A stretch of 64,000 bases of DNA from Rosellinia necatrix. Lineage: Eukaryota; Ascomycota; Sordariomycetes; Xylariales; Xylariaceae. Shown here in pieces: positions 60,318-64,000 of the stretch (within the stretch, counting starts at the first letter, position 1; each line of letters starts with the position of its first letter). Made by a program: the position numbers and the translations under genes. A model generated the notes under the pieces. It searched no databases and was not told where the DNA came from. It worked only from the letters and a program-made list of their open reading frames with translations. The stretch lies in assembly GCA_021209875.1 (NCBI GenBank), contig JAGYVD010000011.1, positions 62,001-126,000 of the forward strand, given 5' to 3'.

Positions 60318-63300
60318 TGTTGGAATTCTGGTAATTAGTTGCAGACTTTATCTGTTATTAAACATGTTTAGCTTTTGCATAAAAGCATGTAACCACTGCA
60401 TAAGAACAAGATATATGTTATTTTATTATTTAGCGAGCTTATATATTTGTAGAACTTTATATTTATATATCAAAATCCTTTTATATATAAAAGCTTTGAT
60501 ATAAAATAATTAAATATAATAAATATTATATAATAAAAACATATTTTATTTTATATATAAATAATATATATATTATAAATATAAAAATGAACTTATTTTG
60601 ATTAATAGTTATAAAATATAACTATAAATTAGCAATCATAAAAATAAAACTTTTCTGATATTTAATAAACTGAAATAAGTTTTTATATTATATTTTAAAA
60701 TTTTCATTTTTTATAAATAAATTATGTTTTAACTAATAAAAGCTTAAAAAAATTATGTATAAATATTTATATTTTTGATATTTTGTTATATTTTAAAGTT
60801 ATAATATAAAAACTAAATTTTAAAAGCAATAATATGTAATTATATATAATTATTTAAAATATAAAATCTAAACAATATATAAATAAGCTTTTAAAACCTC
60901 TAGATTAATTTTTTTTAAAAACTTGTTTATTTATTTTTTAATATATTTTTATAATCATATTAAAATAATTGTGTTATTAAAAAAAACTGTTTATTATATA
61001 TAATAATATTAAATAATTTGGTAAAATTATAATAAATTATAAAATTAATATATATATTATATAAAACGTTATTAATATATAATATTAAAAATAAAAGCTT
61101 AATATTATAACTAAAACTTTGATTATATTTCATATATAAACAGCTTGTTATATTTTAAAATATAAATATTTAAATATATCTAGCCCGCTATTATAAAAGT
61201 TATATATTAAAAACTCTGAAATTTAAACAAATAAAACAAAAAATTAATTTTCTATGCTTACTTAATAAAAAGTATTTAATATATTAAATAAAAAAAAACA
61301 GATAATTTAAAATTAATAATAGTTTTATAAAATCAGTTAAGGTTATATAAATTCTATAAAATTAACATTTGTTAAATAAATTAAAACGTTTGTTATTTAT
61401 GTTAATATAAATGTTTTTTTAAATCTTAATTTTAATTATTTTAAATTAACTGTTTTATATGAATATAAATAATATAATCATTTAATATGTTAAAATATTA
61501 TTTAATATATTATAATTAAAACTAATATTTCATGTATTTTCAAACTTTTAAAAACAAACTAATAAATTCTTTATATAATTCATAATTAAATATCAACAGA
61601 TTTTTAATTTAATAAAAAATATATAATATTTATAAAATATAAATTAAACTTTTAATTAGTTTATAAAGATTTTATAATATAGTATTTTTATAAACTTTCA
61701 AATAATTATTATACCTAAATATATAATGTTTAATTTAATTATAATAAACATGTTTTTTAACACATTTTTTTTAAAAAGCTATAAAACAAAATTAATCTTT
61801 TACAAAATATAAAAAAAAAAGAAAAATTATTTAAGCAAGCTATTCAACTTCTTATATAATAAGACATATTTTCTTTTAGCTTATATTAACAACTTAAAAT
61901 AATAAAAAATTAATATAACGCTGTATTTTTAACTATATTTGAAAATCCAGCTAAAAACTTTTGTTTATATAACATTAAACTAAATAAAACTCAAAATAAA
62001 ACCTATTATATAACAAATATTTATTTTAACATAAATATAAATTGTACCTAATATTATATTTATATGAATAATATAAAACAATTTTTAACTAGCTATATAT
62101 AACGATTTAGACTTTATAATTATAAAGCTTATAAAAATATAATAAGCTTTAAAAATAACCTACTATAGCAAAGTCTAACTAAATTTAACTGTTATATAAA
62201 TATGCTGAAGCATATTTAAACTAATAACAGCTTTTATATTTTTAAAACTAATATATAAAAGCTTTTTTGCTGACTTACAAACATGTTTATATATTATAAA
62301 CAAAATAAAACAAAACATTTTTAATAAAAAAGAAATAAAGTTTATTTTACTAGTTAAAACTAAAACTAAAATAATTATGAGAAGAATTTCTAACTTAAAA
62401 ATATATTTAAACTTTTAAATAACTTTAACATTAAACAAAACTTTTCATAATTTAAAAAACAATTTCATTATAATGCTTCTATAAACAAAAAATATTTTAT
62501 ATATAAAAAAACAAGCTGTGAATAAATAAACTATATATTTTAAAAAAAAGCCCGTATAAAAAGCATATATTTTAACCGTTATAAAATATTTTTTAAATAT
62601 TTTTTATTATCAAATAAATTTTTAGCATATTTTATAAAATATAAAAAATATTTTATCTTAATTTTAAACCATTATAAAAAGAAAATATTAACAAATAAAA
62701 TATATGACAAACTTAGTTTTTTATAAATAAGATATTTATATGTTATATAACAAAAAAAAATATTTAAAACTGAAAAACCAAGATTTTATTTAATTAGTTT
62801 ATATTAAATAGCTAATAATAAATAAAATCTTAAAATAAACTATAAAATATAAATATTTTTAATTATTTAATAATAAATAAAGCATAACTAAAAATATACC
62901 GCGGCAGAAACTTTTACCAATAAACTAAATAAATAAAAAAAACTACAGTTATAAGATTTAAAAACCAAAAACCAATAATATTAATTAATATAATTAAAAT
63001 AAAAAACGTTTTATATATAAGAATATATTGTATTTTTATTGCTAGTTATATAACTAAATCTTTAAATAGTTTAAGTTTTTATTTAAAAACAACTACAATT
63101 TTAATCATAAAGTTATAATTAATATTATATAATTAAATAGTAACTAAATATGTTATATTATTAATACTATAATATTATTTCAGGCTATACTATTTTTACA
63201 ATATATATCAGCATATTATGTTTTCAAAATATTATATAAATATTAAATAAACCTATGTAAAAAAATTTTGGAATTAAATAAAAATAATTGATATACAATG

Positions 63301-63445
63301 TTACATAATATTTATTAAAACTTACTTAAGAATAAGGAAAATTAAATAAATATATAAACTATTTTATAATATATAATATTTTAAAAGCAGCTATTAAATA
63401 TTATATAAAACAAAAATTAATTTTATAAACAATAATTAAAGCTTT
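60318..63445 (+). mobile_element. Second + copy of the 37.1-44.6 kb LTR element family, truncated
   Basis: It begins with an LTR-like segment (TGTTGGAATTCTGG, about 60318-60602) and then follows 37408-40590 of the complete element in order. Examples are AGTTATAAAAYRTAACTATAA and TTTTATAAAYAATAATTAAAGC. Homology stops at about 63445, where the R5 GC island begins, implying an insertion or recombination breakpoint. Confidence 0.65.
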
Positions 63446-63447
63446 TG

Positions 63448-63660
63448 ATACGCGGCGACAAGGGAGTCGCTTATATAAGCGCTGTAGCCCTACCTATCGC
63501 GTGGCAAAGCTACGCACTTTATTACTTAGGACTAGCCTTAATAAGTGGGCCCTGGCCTATATATTTAGCTAGATTTATAAATTAAATTAAAATAGTTAGA
63601 TTTTTATTTTTTATAATATATTTTTTAATTTTTTTATAATGTAATTTTTTGATTAGTGCT
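63448..63660. repeat. Repeat family R5, copy 2 (GC island)
   Basis: It begins ACGCGGCGACAAGGGAGTCG and shares GGGAG-CGCTTAYATAAGC and the later ATCTTTTATAATACACAC-like part, in decayed form, with 50761-50965. It interrupts the LTR element copy to its left. Confidence 0.55.
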
Positions 63661-64000
63661 TTTATAACGTTTTTTTATAAAAATTAAATTAAACTATTTT
63701 GTTTTTTTATTTTAATAAAAATAAAAATATTTTTAAGCGGTAGATTTTATAATTTAAAAAAAATATCTGTGTTATTTTAACAAAACAAGCTAAAGCTACA
63801 GGTTATTTCTTTTTATATTATATATTTTTATTAAAGGTAAAAACTATTTTAACCGGCGATTTATATTAAAGTTTAAAAAATTGTTTAACGTAGTATAATT
63901 AATTAAAAATATTAGAAAAAATTTTATAAAAATATAATTATAACAGCAATAAGCTTAATATTATATTTTTATATTTTAGTTAATAATAATATAAATATTA

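Larger units (their letters stand above)
26060..64000. other. AT-rich, gene-free tract of decayed mobile elements
   Basis: From here to the window end the DNA is overwhelmingly A and T. Counted samples: 37 G+C in 360 bases at 29581-29940 and 30 in 360 at 33361-33720. No open frame with protein-like composition survives; the few frames of 60-71 codons are low complexity. The tract consists of diverged copies of LTR elements and MITEs listed separately. Between them, most stretches (for example 26.1-31.5, 33.2-36.4, 45-49.3 and 51-54.8 kb) have no structure I can name. Interpretation: constitutive heterochromatin made by RIP-like C-to-T mutation, possibly pericentromeric. Confidence 0.85.

Noticed and set aside
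26060..64000. Mitochondrial DNA inserted or misassembled, because of AT-richness
   Set aside because: No mitochondrial protein, tRNA or rRNA sequence is seen, and the tract shares repeats among its parts that look like decayed nuclear transposons.
63900..64000. Telomere at the right end
   Set aside because: No TTAGGG repeats; the sequence is the same AT-rich tract running off the window.

Overview
The window is nuclear DNA of a filamentous ascomycete, most likely a Sordariomycete. The genes have short GT..AG introns of about 49-190 bases. The recognisable proteins (Trm2, a CRO1/She4-type UCS protein, Tfb4, a taspase-like Ntn hydrolase, Arp3, a UPC2-like Zn2Cys6 factor, a DHA1-type MFS transporter and a P450) look like filamentous-fungal family members. 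The spacers carry the ACCTAGGT/TAGGTACCTA words common in such genomes. No tRNA, rRNA or CRISPR array was recognised.

The window has two halves. Positions 1 to about 25,850 are ordinary gene space with eight protein genes: trm2 (+, 1229-3333); a CRO1/She4 myosin co-chaperone (-, 3601-5814); tfb4 (+, 8359-9489); a taspase-like threonine aspartase (-, 10301-12390); arp3 (+, 14697-16628, seven exons); and a compact accessory trio of a Zn2Cys6 regulator (+, 19092-20479), an MFS transporter (-, 20695-22452) and a cytochrome P450 (+, 23812-25486). MFS and P450 diverge from a 1.36 kb shared promoter region. No backbone synthase is visible, so the trio could be a detoxification module or the edge of a cluster.

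From about 26,060 to the end the sequence is an AT-rich, gene-free tract (two 360-base samples counted at about 8-10% GC) built of decayed mobile elements. They include a 7.5 kb LTR retroelement with two 313-base LTRs (37095-44643), an inverted relative (LTR at about 49937-50215), another copy from 60318, four copies of a roughly 300-base mariner-like MITE, a degraded direct-repeat pair near 25.96/31.72 kb, and a few GC islands. The tract is probably RIP-type heterochromatin and could be pericentromeric, but the window ends inside it.

Two observations stand out. First, five clearly affected genes (six counting the taspase second shift) contain frame breaks that all look like one extra base, most of them in a homopolymer run. 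This points to systematic assembly errors rather than pseudogenes. Second, in parts of the AT-rich tract the surviving cytosines are almost never preceded by T or C, and GpC is spared. This is not the classic CpA-directed RIP signature. Neighbouring blocks lack this pattern, so more than one mutational history is present.
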